From Syntrophaceae bacterium (lineage in GTDB: Bacteria > Desulfobacterota > SM23-61): DNA of 37,056 nucleotides. A program made the translations under genes and the position numbers. Of the stretch, positions 14,704-23,041 are shown in pieces (position 1 is the first letter of the stretch; each line of letters starts with the position of its first letter). The stretch is from contig JACAEW010000060.1 of NCBI GenBank assembly GCA_013388675.1, positions 1-37,056 on the forward strand, given 5' to 3'. The notes beneath the pieces are model-generated. The model had not been told where the DNA came from. It was given only the letters and a program-made list of their open reading frames with translations, and did no database searches.

Positions 14704-17403
14704 ATGGAGGTCATTACCACCCACATCAACGCCGATTTCGACTCCCTGGCCTCCATGCTGGCGGCCAAGAAGCTCTACCCCCAGGCCGTTCTGGTCTTTC
14801 CCGGGTCGACGGAAAAAAATCTGCGGGATTTTTTCATCCAGTCTTCCTTCTACGTCTTTCAGACGGAGCGGATGAAGAACATCGACCTGAAAGCCCTGCG
14901 CCGGATCATCCTGGTGGACACCCGCCAGCCCGGCCGGATCGGCAAATTCGGCGAAGCGGTCAAGCGGCCCGGAGTGGAGCTCCACATTTACGACCATCAT
15001 CCGCCTTCGGCGGAGGACCTTCGCGGAAAGGTGGAACACATCCGGGAAGTGGGGGCCACGGTGACCATCCTGGCCCGCCTGCTCAAAGAAGGCTCCATTC
15101 CCCTGACTCCCGAAGAGGCCACGATCATGGCCGTAGGCCTCTACGAAGACACCGGCTCCTTCACCTTTTCCTCCACGACCCCCGAGGATTTGCAGGCGGG
15201 GGCTTTTTTCCTGGAACAGGGGGCCAACCTGAACCTCGTTTCCAGCCTGATCACGCGGGAGCTTACCTCGGACCAGATCGCCCTCCTCAACGAGCTGATC
15301 CAGACCGCCACCCGGCATACGGTGAAAGGGGTGGAAGTCGTCGTGGCCAAAGCCTCCGCGGATAAGTACGTGGGAGATTTCGCCCTGCTGGTCCATAAGC
15401 TGAAGGACATGGAGAACATCAACGTCCTTTTCGCCCTGGCCCATATGGAGGACCGCGTCTACCTCGTCGCCCGGAGCCGGGTCGAGGAGGTCAATGTGGG
15501 GGAAATCGCCGCTGCCTTCGGAGGGGGAGGGCATGCCACCGCTGCGGCGGCGACGATCCGGAACCTCAGCCTTGCCCAAGCAGAAAAGCGCCTGCTGGAT
15601 TACTTGGAAAACCGCGTCCAACCCATCCAACAGGCCCGGGAGCTCATGGCCTTTCCGGTAAAGACCGTGCCGACGGAGGAGACGATCGAGCACGCCGGCG
15701 AGATCCTGACCCGGTATAACATCAATGTTCTTCCCGTCATGGAAAACGGCCGGCTGGCCGGACTCATCTCCCGGCAGACCATTGAAAAGGCCTCGTTCCA
15801 TGGATTCAAGGATTCGCCCGTGCGGGAATACATGACCACGGAATTCGCCACCGTGTCCCCGTCCACCTCCCTCTCCAGGGTTCAAGACCTCATCGTGGGG
15901 AACAACCAGCGCTTTCTCCCGGTCCTGGACCGGGGGGCCTTGGTGGGGGCGATCACCCGGACCGATCTTCTCCGCTGGTTGTACACCCGGAGCAACAATC
16001 TTTTTCCTTCCCTGGCCGAGCCGGATTTCTCCGCCGCCCTGCCCCGCAAGCGGGGAATCGCCAAGGTGCTGGAAGAGAGGCTTCCGCCCGAGGTGCTGCG
16101 CCTGCTGAAGGATATCGGCCGAAAGGCCCAGGACCTGGGGGACCAGGCTTACGCCGTGGGAGGATTCGTCCGCGATCTTCTCCTGCGGAGCGAGAATTAC
16201 GACATCGACGTGGTGGTCGAAGGGGATGGGATTCGCCTGGCCCGGGCTTTGGCCCGCGAGGGGATGGGGGAATTGCGGGTCCACGAGCGGTTCGGAACCG
16301 CCACCCTGAAGCTGCCCGGCCGCTACGGGTTGGACCTGGCCACGGCGCGCCTGGAGTACTATGACCACCCCGCGGCGCTTCCTCGGGTCGAGCACAGCTC
16401 CATCAAACTGGACCTTTTCCGGCGGGACTTTACGGTCAACGCTCTGGCCGTCCATCTTCACCCCGACCATTTCGGCGAACTCATCGATTTTTTCGGGGGA
16501 CAGAAAGACCTGAAAGAGAGGGTCATCCGGGTCCTTCACAATCTGAGCTTCGTGGAAGACCCCACCCGGGTCTTTCGGGCGCTGCGCTTCGAGCAGCGCC
16601 TCGGGTTTCAGATTGCAAGGCAGACCCACATGCTTATGGAAAATGCCGTGCGCATGGAGCTGTTTGGCCGTCTTTCCGGCCGGCGTCTTTTCCGGGAGCT
16701 CGTCCTCTGCCTGTCGGAGGAAAAACCCCTGGCGGTCTTGAAACGGCTGGGGAATTTTGGTTTAATGACTTTTTTCCTTCCTGGCCTGAAGGTCGATCGT
16801 CCGTTGGAGACCCGCCTGGCCCGGCTGGAGGGCATTGTCTCCTGGTATCGTCTCCTTTTTACGGGAGAAAGACTGGAACCCTGGACCGTTTACTTTCTGG
16901 GAATGGTGGAGGGAATGAACGAAAAGGAGGTCGAGGGGCTTCTGGACCGTTTTTCCTTTTCGGAGAAATCGAGCGCCCTTTTTCTCCAGCGCCGGAGGAC
17001 GGCCATCCAGGTGGCCCAGCGACTCTCATCCCGGCCCTGGCTTGGAAGAAGCGAGGTCTTCTTCCTTTTGAATCCCCTACCCCCGGATTTCCTTCTTTAT
17101 ATCATGGGAAGGACCGATTCCGAGGAGGCCAAAAAAGCGGTTTCGTTGTACTTTACGGAACTGAAAAAAGTCCGGGTTTCCCTGGGAGGGCAGGATTTGA
17201 AACGGATGGGGTTCCCTCCCGGGCCGATCTATAAGGAGATTCTGAACGCCCTGCTGCGGGCCAGGCTGGAGGGAAAACTGGTGAGCCGGCAGGATGAAAT
17301 GAACTTTGTGGCGAAAAAATTCAACCCTTCCGGGAACAGGGCCAAGAAAGAAAAAAGAGGAGAGAAGGGCCCCGCGGTTTTATCCGGTTCCCCGGGAAGA
17401 TAA
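14704..17403 (+). CDS. DHH-CBS-type tRNA nucleotidyltransferase / poly(A) polymerase
   Basis: An 899-residue multidomain protein. The N-terminal DHH phosphoesterase domain has THINADFDS, DTRQPG, YDHHPPS (His98-His99) and FGGGGHATAAAAT (about 272-284). Two CBS repeats follow (about 315-430, ending VLVGAIT-like strands). The class II nucleotidyltransferase head starts near residue 480, with AVGGFVRDLLL and the catalytic YDIDVVVEGD carboxylates, then RRDFTVNALAV and DPTRVFRALRFEQRLG. The last part is helical and ends in a Lys-rich tail. Proteins with this layout are known as A-adding or CCA-maturing enzymes in bacteria that split CC- and A-addition; whether this one adds only A is not visible. 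It lies 3 nt after xerD. Confidence 0.9.
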   Translation: MEVITTHINADFDSLASMLAAKKLYPQAVLVFPGSTEKNLRDFFIQSSFYVFQTERMKNIDLKALRRIILVDTRQPGRIGKFGEAVKRPGVELHIYDHHPPSAEDLRGKVEHIREVGATVTILARLLKEGSIPLTPEEATIMAVGLYEDTGSFTFSSTTPEDLQAGAFFLEQGANLNLVSSLITRELTSDQIALLNELIQTATRHTVKGVEVVVAKASADKYVGDFALLVHKLKDMENINVLFALAHMEDRVYLVARSRVEEVNVGEIAAAFGGGGHATAAAATIRNLSLAQAEKRLLDYLENRVQPIQQARELMAFPVKTVPTEETIEHAGEILTRYNINVLPVMENGRLAGLISRQTIEKASFHGFKDSPVREYMTTEFATVSPSTSLSRVQDLIVGNNQRFLPVLDRGALVGAITRTDLLRWLYTRSNNLFPSLAEPDFSAALPRKRGIAKVLEERLPPEVLRLLKDIGRKAQDLGDQAYAVGGFVRDLLLRSENYDIDVVVEGDGIRLARALAREGMGELRVHERFGTATLKLPGRYGLDLATARLEYYDHPAALPRVEHSSIKLDLFRRDFTVNALAVHLHPDHFGELIDFFGGQKDLKERVIRVLHNLSFVEDPTRVFRALRFEQRLGFQIARQTHMLMENAVRMELFGRLSGRRLFRELVLCLSEEKPLAVLKRLGNFGLMTFFLPGLKVDRPLETRLARLEGIVSWYRLLFTGERLEPWTVYFLGMVEGMNEKEVEGLLDRFSFSEKSSALFLQRRRTAIQVAQRLSSRPWLGRSEVFFLLNPLPPDFLLYIMGRTDSEEAKKAVSLYFTELKKVRVSLGGQDLKRMGFPPGPIYKEILNALLRARLEGKLVSRQDEMNFVAKKFNPSGNRAKKEKRGEKGPAVLSGSPGR

Positions 17404-17438
17404 GCGAAAAACCGTTAGAAGGGAGAAAACCGTCTTTC

Positions 17439-18422
17439 ATGCCAAAGCTTAGAGTTTTGAGCGGAATGCGCCCCACGGGGAAACTCCACCTGGGCCATCT
17501 GGTGGGGGCGCTGGACAACTGGAAGCAGCTTCAGGACGAATACGACTGCTTTTTCTTCGCCGCCGACTGGCACGCCTTGACCACGGAATATGCCGCGACG
17601 GAAATCATCCGGGAAAGTATTCAGGACATGATGGTCGATTGGTTGAGCGTGGGACTTTCGCCGAAAAAGAGCGTCCTTTTCATCCAGTCCCGGATCAAGG
17701 AACACGCCGAGCTTCATCTCTTGCTTTCCATGATCACGCCCCTTCCCTGGCTGGAGCGGGTTCCCACCTACAAGGAACAGCAGCAGGAGCTGACCACCCG
17801 GGACCTCTCCACCTACGGCTTTCTGGGATACCCCCTGCTGCAGACTGCGGACATCATCATCTACAAGGCCGACAAAGTCCCGGTGGGGATCGACCAGGTG
17901 CCCCACGTGGAGCTTTCCCGGGAGATTGCCCGGCGGTTTAATTTCTATTACGGACCCGTATTCCCGGTTCCCGACCCGCTGCTGACGGAAATCCCCAAGC
18001 TCCTGGGAATCGACGGGCGAAAGATGAGCAAGAGCTACGACAATGCCATCTTCATCTCCGACCCTCCCGAGGAGGTGCGCAGGAAGACGAGCGCCATGTT
18101 TACCGACCCCAACCGCATCAAACGCACCGACCCGGGAAATCCCGATATTTGCAACGTCTTCTCCTTCCACAAGGTCTACAGTCATCCGGAAACCGTAGAT
18201 CGGGTAAACCGGGAATGTCGGCAGGGGACCATCGGGTGCGTGGAGGATAAAAAACAGCTGGCGGAGACGCTGGTCGCGTACCTGGCTCCCATACAGGAGG
18301 AGAGGGCCCGGTACACGCGGAACCTTAAGCGGGTGGAGGAAATCCTCGAAGACGGGTGTGAAAGAGCCCGCCGGGTGGCTGCCCAGACCATGGAAGAGGT
18401 GCGGGCGGCGATGAAGATTTAG
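17439..18422 (+). CDS. trpS: tryptophanyl-tRNA synthetase
   Basis: A 327-residue class Ic synthetase charging tRNA-Trp. The HIGH-like motif is HLGH (17-20) within SGMRPTGKLHLGHLVGAL, and the KMSKS motif sits in GRKMSKSYDNAI near residue 196. Specificity determinants typical of TrpRS are present around DQVPHVELSREIARRFN. Length agrees with bacterial TrpRS. It starts 35 nt after the tRNA nucleotidyltransferase; the leader contains AGAAGGGAGAAAA. It is followed by scpA after 132 nt, an arrangement common in deltaproteobacteria. Confidence 0.96.
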   Translation: MPKLRVLSGMRPTGKLHLGHLVGALDNWKQLQDEYDCFFFAADWHALTTEYAATEIIRESIQDMMVDWLSVGLSPKKSVLFIQSRIKEHAELHLLLSMITPLPWLERVPTYKEQQQELTTRDLSTYGFLGYPLLQTADIIIYKADKVPVGIDQVPHVELSREIARRFNFYYGPVFPVPDPLLTEIPKLLGIDGRKMSKSYDNAIFISDPPEEVRRKTSAMFTDPNRIKRTDPGNPDICNVFSFHKVYSHPETVDRVNRECRQGTIGCVEDKKQLAETLVAYLAPIQEERARYTRNLKRVEEILEDGCERARRVAAQTMEEVRAAMKI

Positions 18423-18554
18423 GCCGGTTTCGGGTTTCCCGTTCCTGGCTGTTGGCCAAGATATAGGCTCTTTGCCGTGAAGGATACGCCGGAATCCGAT
18501 GGCGAGGCCCCTGAAACGCTGAATTCTTTTGAACGCTGATCCCCAAGGAAACGG

Positions 18555-19364
18555 ATGGAATTGCCGCGATTCGACCCTGAACCGGAACAGTTGGAGCTGC
18601 CGCTGAAGGTCCGGCTGACGGCCTTCGAGGGGCCCCTGGACCTCCTTCTGTACCTGATCAAGAAGAACGAGCTCGACATTTACGATATTCCCATCTCGGT
18701 CATCACCCAGCAATACCTGGAATACCTGGAAATGATGAAAAACCTGAATCTGGACGTGGCCGGGGAGTTCCTTCTGATGGCCGCCACCCTGCTGCACATA
18801 AAATCCAAAATGCTCCTTCCGCCCGCCGAGAGGGAAGAAGGAGAAGGGGAAAAGGAGGAGGAGGACCCCCGGGCCGAGCTGGTGAGGCGGCTGCTGGAGT
18901 ACCAGCGCTTTAAAGAGGCGGCCCGGGAATTGAGCCAGGGCCCCCTCCTGGACCGGGAGGTTTTCCTCCGCAGCTTTTTCGGGGAAGACCTTGCCCAGGG
19001 GCCCGCGGAAGAGGAATCGGCGGCCGAGGTGAGCCTGTTCGACCTGCTGGAGGTCATGAAGAAAATCCTCGAGGGGCTCCCCCCCGAAGAATTCCAGGAA
19101 ATCTCGGTCGAATCCCTGAACATCAAGGATAAGATCCTCCAGATCATGGAACGGCTCTGGGAGACGGACAGCGTGGCCTTCCACGAACTCTACTCCCCCT
19201 CAACCCCGCGGAGGGAGATCATCGTCACTTTTTTGGCCCTCCTGGAGCTGCTACGTCTGCGGATGATCCGGGCTTTCCAGGGGGAGACCTTCGGCATCAT
19301 CCGGGTCTTTTCTCCCGTGGGCCGGGAGGAAGGCCGGAAGACCATCGAGGAAAGGATTTTGTGA
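18555..19364 (+). CDS. scpA: segregation and condensation protein ScpA
   Basis: A 269-residue kleisin that bridges SMC heads. It contains FEGPLDLLLYLIKKNELDIY and DIPISVITQQYLEYL, the conserved N-terminal helical region, then GEFLLMAATLLHIKSKMLLP. An acidic linker of Glu runs separates this from a C-terminal winged helix (IIVTFLALLELLRLRMIRAFQ) that binds SMC. It overlaps no neighbour; scpB begins 2 nt after its stop. The ATG follows CCCAAGGAAACGG, an acceptable ribosome site. Confidence 0.95.
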   Translation: MELPRFDPEPEQLELPLKVRLTAFEGPLDLLLYLIKKNELDIYDIPISVITQQYLEYLEMMKNLNLDVAGEFLLMAATLLHIKSKMLLPPAEREEGEGEKEEEDPRAELVRRLLEYQRFKEAARELSQGPLLDREVFLRSFFGEDLAQGPAEEESAAEVSLFDLLEVMKKILEGLPPEEFQEISVESLNIKDKILQIMERLWETDSVAFHELYSPSTPRREIIVTFLALLELLRLRMIRAFQGETFGIIRVFSPVGREEGRKTIEERIL

Positions 19365-19365
19365 A

Positions 19366-20025
19366 GTGGAAGACTCCCAAGCCAAGGCCATTCTGGAAGC
19401 CCTCCTATTCGTCTCCGAAAGCCCCTTGCCTTTGGAGCGGATGAAAGAAGTCCTGGGGGCGAATAAGAGGGACCTGCAGCGTTGGCTCGAAGAAATGAAG
19501 GAAGAATATGAGAAGGGCCTCCGGGGCTTTTCCCTGGTGGAGGTCGCCGAGGGGTATCAATTCCGCACCCGGCCGGAGCATGCCGAATGGGTCCGAAAGC
19601 TCAAGAAGGCCAAGTCCTCCGCCCTCAGCCAGCCGTCCCTGGAGACCTTGGCGATCATCGCCTACCGGCAGCCGGTGGTGCGCGGGGACATCGAAAGGAT
19701 CCGTGGAGTGGATTCCGGAGGAGTCTTGCGGACCCTTCTGGAAAGAAAGCTGGTCAAGATCATCGGCAAGAAGGACGTGCCGGGAAAGCCGCTGGTTTAC
19801 GGCACCTCCAAGAAGTTCCTGGAAGTCTTCGGGCTGAAAGACCTCTCCCAGCTTCCCACCCTGAAGGACCTGGATTCGCTGGGACCCCCCTCGATGGAGG
19901 GGGTTCTGCCTTTGGAAGAAGAAGAAAAGGGGGAAACGCCCACGGAGGCCCAGCCCCCGGCACAGGAGAAACAGGAGACCCATACCGATGAATCCGCTCC
20001 CGAGGCTGCAGAAGGTCCTCGCTGA
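19366..20025 (+). CDS. scpB: segregation and condensation protein ScpB
   Basis: A 219-residue partner of ScpA in the SMC complex. Two winged-helix domains are recognisable: an N-terminal one (AKAILEALLFVSESPLPLE) and a second with the family hallmark LETLAIIAYRQPVVRGDIE, then RGVDSGGVLRTLLERKLVKI and PLVYGTSKKFLEVFGL. The tail is rich in Glu, Pro and Gln and unstructured. The start is GTG, 2 nt after the scpA stop, so translation is coupled. Its 3' end overlaps rluB by 38 nt. Confidence 0.95.
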   Translation: MEDSQAKAILEALLFVSESPLPLERMKEVLGANKRDLQRWLEEMKEEYEKGLRGFSLVEVAEGYQFRTRPEHAEWVRKLKKAKSSALSQPSLETLAIIAYRQPVVRGDIERIRGVDSGGVLRTLLERKLVKIIGKKDVPGKPLVYGTSKKFLEVFGLKDLSQLPTLKDLDSLGPPSMEGVLPLEEEEKGETPTEAQPPAQEKQETHTDESAPEAAEGPR

Positions 20026-20737
20026 GATGGGCTTGGCTTCGAGGCGACAGACCGAAGGGATGATCCGGGAGGGCCGGGTTACGGTGAACGGCCGAGTGGC
20101 GCGGATTGGCGACAAGATCGATCCTTCCCGGGACCATATTAAGGTGGACGGGCGGAGGGTCGCTTTCTCGCCCGGAAAGGTGTACCTTCTTCTCCACAAG
20201 CCCAGGAATACGGTCACCACGGCAGCGGACCCCGAGGGCCGGCTCACCGTCCTCAATCTGGTGAAGGAAAGAGGGGCGCGTCTTTTCCCCGTGGGCCGCC
20301 TGGATTACGATGCCGAAGGGGTCCTTCTTCTCACCAACGACGGGGACCTGGCCCACCGCCTGACCCATCCTTCCTTCCGGATTCCGCGCACCTATCGGGT
20401 GAAAGTGAAGGGGAAGCCTTCAGCCGAAGAAATCCGCAAACTGAGCCGGGGGATTTCCCTGGATGACGGGCCCACCGCCCCCTGCCGGATTATCCTGTTC
20501 CGAGAAACCCGGGAAAACGCCTGGATGGAGATGACTCTCCACGAAGGACGGAACCGGCAGGTGAAAAGGATGTGGGAGAAGATGGGATATCCGGTGCTGA
20601 AATTGAAGCGAATTTCTTTCGCGGGTCTCTCCCTGGGAAGCCTTCCGCCGGGGAAATACCGGGAGTTACGGGAGATCGAGGTAGAAAAGATTAAAAGAAT
20701 GACCGAGGTCCCATCGGCCAAAGGCGCGCGGCAATAG
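19988..20737 (+). CDS. rluB: 23S/16S rRNA pseudouridine synthase, RluB/RsuA family
   Basis: A 249-residue enzyme converting a specific uridine in rRNA to pseudouridine; RluB acts at 23S U2605 in E. coli. An S4 RNA-binding domain opens the protein (RLQKVLAEMGLASRRQTEGM). The catalytic domain carries VGRLDYDAEGVLLLTNDG with the nucleophile Asp in RLDYDAEG, then LTHPSFRIPRTYRVKVKG and EGRNRQVKRMWEKMGYPV. RluB is favoured over RsuA by the scpAB neighbourhood. The ATG lies inside scpB after ACAGGAGACC, giving a 38-nt overlap. A hairpin covers its stop codon. Confidence 0.93.
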   Translation: MNPLPRLQKVLAEMGLASRRQTEGMIREGRVTVNGRVARIGDKIDPSRDHIKVDGRRVAFSPGKVYLLLHKPRNTVTTAADPEGRLTVLNLVKERGARLFPVGRLDYDAEGVLLLTNDGDLAHRLTHPSFRIPRTYRVKVKGKPSAEEIRKLSRGISLDDGPTAPCRIILFRETRENAWMEMTLHEGRNRQVKRMWEKMGYPVLKLKRISFAGLSLGSLPPGKYRELREIEVEKIKRMTEVPSAKGARQ

Positions 20738-20754
20738 GCGCTTCGCGCCCTATT
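20733..20754 (+). terminator. hairpin at the end of rluB
   Basis: AATAGGCGC (20733-20741), loop TTC, GCGCCCTATT (20745-20754): an eight-to-nine-pair stem with one bulged C that spans the rluB stop codon. Only TCTTCC follows, so the U-tract is poor. It is a plausible end for the scpA-scpB-rluB message. Confidence 0.45.
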
Positions 20755-20800
20755 CTTCCAAACCTGTTGGTAGGAATAGAATATCCAGGCCCCAAGGCCG

Positions 20801-20878
20801 GGGTAAGGACGGTTCGCGAACCGCCCCTGCGGATTCTGGCCGCAGACCCTCTTCTTCCGCCCAGGATCGCGGAAAAAG
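20801..20878. repeat. dispersed palindromic repeat, copy 2
   Basis: Shares the core GGTTCGCGAACC (20811-20822) plus the following CGCCCCT and CGGA with the copy near 7.36 kb. The second stem also matches (TTCCGC 20855-20860 with GCGGAA 20869-20874), as does the downstream GGAAAAAGC. The left arm of the palindrome has decayed (AAGGAC in place of GGGGCG), so this copy is no longer perfectly symmetrical. Confidence 0.7.
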
Positions 20879-20964
20879 CCTAGCAGGCTTGGCAGTTTTG
20901 CATTCCGGTTTTTATTCGTCCTTAGCCGGAGGTTTAAAAAGAGAGAGTAGGTTTTGAGGGAACC

Positions 20965-21501
20965 ATGGCCATGAAATTTTCCAAGAAGGGAGATCGGGGA
21001 TTCACCAGCCTTCTTGGCGGACAGAGGGTACCCAAATCGAGTCCCCGGCCCGAGGCCTACGGGACATTGGATGAAGCCAGTTCGGCTTTGGGTATGGCCC
21101 GGGCCTGCGCGAAGCGACCCAAGACGAGAGAGGTCATCTTGAGCATACAGAAGGAGCTGCTCATCCTGGCGGCTGAATTGGCCACCGGCCGCGGAGTTGC
21201 CCCCCCATCCCGTTGTCAAGTCGGCTTCCAAAATGTGAACCGCCTGGAGCAATTGATGGAAGAATTGCAAAGGGATGTGACTCTCAAGAAGGAATTCGTC
21301 TATCCCGGGGATTCGCCGGCGGGCGCGGCCATCGACCTGGCCCGCACCATCATCCGCCGCGGGGAAAGAAGGGCCGTGGGCTTGGTCCAGCGGAAAGAGG
21401 TCCGGAACCCCGAGGTGCTTCGATACTTGAACCGCCTTGCGGACTTGCTCTTCGTCCTGGCCCGTTATGAGGATCAATCGAGTCCTTCATGCGCCCCTTG
21501 A
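20965..21501 (+). CDS. PduO-type ATP:cob(I)alamin adenosyltransferase
   Basis: A 178-residue protein making adenosylcobalamin from cob(I)alamin and ATP. Family features are GDRGFTSLLGGQRVPKSSPRP near the N-terminus (ATP-binding loop), AYGTLDEASSALGMARA, and FVYPGDSPAGAAIDLART followed by IIRRGERRAVGL, which corresponds to the conserved RxxERR segment. It ends with RYLNRLADLLFVLARYED. The N-terminus is close to family length. It starts after an intergenic repeat and overlaps tilS by 13 nt. No corrinoid genes are adjacent, so its link is to general cofactor supply, for example for methylmalonyl-CoA mutase or ribonucleotide reductase. Confidence 0.85.
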   Translation: MAMKFSKKGDRGFTSLLGGQRVPKSSPRPEAYGTLDEASSALGMARACAKRPKTREVILSIQKELLILAAELATGRGVAPPSRCQVGFQNVNRLEQLMEELQRDVTLKKEFVYPGDSPAGAAIDLARTIIRRGERRAVGLVQRKEVRNPEVLRYLNRLADLLFVLARYEDQSSPSCAP

Positions 21502-22871
21502 TTTTAGCGGTCCGCAAGACTCTCGAGAAATACGATATGGTCCAACCGGGAGACCGGGTGGTTGTGGCTGTTTCCGGCGGAGCCGACTCGGTCGCCCTGC
21601 TCCATGCGCTCTGGGAAATCCGTAACGATTATCATCTTTCCTTGATCGTGGCCCATCTCGACCATGGCCTGCGTCCGGAGGGAGAAAAAGAAACCCTTTG
21701 GGTGGGGAAAATGGCCGGGAAACTTGGAATTCCTTTCCATCGGGATCGGGTCGATGTCCGGTCCTTCCAGAAGGAGAGATCCCTAACCCTTCAAGAAGCG
21801 GCGCGGGAGTTGCGGTATTCCTTCCTCCAAGGGGTTTTGCGGAAAACCCGGGCCGGGAAAATCGCTCTGGGGCATACCGCCGATGACCAGGCCGAATCCC
21901 TGATCATACGGTTTTTGAGGGGGTCGGGGACCCGCGGCCTGTCGGGTATTCCCCCGGTGAGGGAAGGGATATACATTCGCCCTTTGATCGAGACCTGGAG
22001 GGAGGAGGTTGAGGATTACCTCGGGGCCCGAAAAATTGCCTACCTGACCGACCCATCCAACCAATCCCTTCAATACCTTCGCAACCGGGTCCGGCATGAG
22101 CTGATTCCCCTGCTCCAACAGTACAACCCCCGGATCCGCCAGAATCTGGTCCAGATGGCCGACCTCTTCCGCGCGGAGGAGGAGTTCTGGACGAAACACC
22201 TGGAGGAGAAATTCCCGGGCATCGTGCGGAGCCGGAGGAAGGGTACCCTGAGCCTGGACATTCCATCCCTGGTCAGGCAACCTATTCCCGTCAGGCTCCG
22301 ATGCCTCCGTCGCGCCGTGGAAACGGTTCAGGGAAACCTGCGGCGGGTCAGCCTATCCCATATCTGGGCTATCCAGGCCCTAACCGAGGGGCCTGAACCC
22401 AACAAGACGCTGAGACTTCCCCAGGGGCTTGCAGTCACCCGGGCCTATAACGTTTTGAATCTAACCCTCTCGCAGGAGCAGGGGGCTCCCTTCGAGTATT
22501 CTGTTCCCGGTCCGGGATACGTGGAAATTCCCGAGATCGGCCGGGGAATGCGATTCGAGGTTCAAAGCCGAAAGCGCAAAGTCCTTTTTGAGGAATCCCC
22601 CAACGTGGCCCTGCTGGATTTCGACGACCTCGACTTCCCGCTCACCATCCGAACCGTTTGCCCCGGAGACCGTTTCCAGCCCCTGGGGATGGAAGGGGAA
22701 AAAAAGGTGAAGGACCTTTTCATGGACTGCAAGATTCCCGCCCTCCACAGAAAGCGCGTTCCTTTGCTCTTTCAGGGGGAGCGGCTTCTTTGGGTCACGG
22801 GAATCCGGATCGATCATCGGGCCCGGTTGAAACCGGAGACCCGGCGGATTCTGAGGGTCGAGCTGATTTGA
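21489..22871 (+). CDS. tilS: tRNA(Ile)-lysidine synthetase TilS
   Basis: A 460-residue PP-loop ATPase that converts C34 of the tRNA-Ile with anticodon CAU to lysidine, allowing it to read AUA. The PP-loop SGGADS (29-34) lies in VVVAVSGGADSVALLHALWE. It is followed by HLDHGLRPEGEKE, ALGHTADDQAESLIIRFLRGSG and DPSNQSLQYLRNRVRHELIP. A C-terminal TilS-C domain is present (VCPGDRFQPLGMEGEKKVKD onward). The length is typical of the long-form enzyme. It overlaps the preceding adenosyltransferase by 13 nt and precedes ftsH, a linkage widespread in bacteria. Confidence 0.95.
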   Translation: MRPLILAVRKTLEKYDMVQPGDRVVVAVSGGADSVALLHALWEIRNDYHLSLIVAHLDHGLRPEGEKETLWVGKMAGKLGIPFHRDRVDVRSFQKERSLTLQEAARELRYSFLQGVLRKTRAGKIALGHTADDQAESLIIRFLRGSGTRGLSGIPPVREGIYIRPLIETWREEVEDYLGARKIAYLTDPSNQSLQYLRNRVRHELIPLLQQYNPRIRQNLVQMADLFRAEEEFWTKHLEEKFPGIVRSRRKGTLSLDIPSLVRQPIPVRLRCLRRAVETVQGNLRRVSLSHIWAIQALTEGPEPNKTLRLPQGLAVTRAYNVLNLTLSQEQGAPFEYSVPGPGYVEIPEIGRGMRFEVQSRKRKVLFEESPNVALLDFDDLDFPLTIRTVCPGDRFQPLGMEGEKKVKDLFMDCKIPALHRKRVPLLFQGERLLWVTGIRIDHRARLKPETRRILRVELI

Positions 22872-23041
22872 GGGGAAATCAAGGGTCTAATCCCAGGGCC
22901 ATTCTTTGGTTCGAAGGAAAGGCTCGCCCCTGCAGGCCGAAATTCGATGTATCTTTTTCCCTGGACCTATGTTATAAAAAATTGTTCGGACCCATTCTAA
23001 AGTTTTAACATTCATTTGGAATTGAACTGGCAGGTATAGGT

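Noticed and set aside
14032-16629. 865-residue minus-strand open frame opposite xerD and the tRNA nucleotidyltransferase
   Set aside because: Its translation is rich in Gly, Pro, Gln, His and Asp without domain structure, the typical shadow of a GC-rich gene on the other strand.
17415-19184. 589-residue minus-strand open frame opposite trpS and scpA
   Set aside because: Shadow of real plus-strand genes with clear catalytic motifs; no recognisable family in the shadow.
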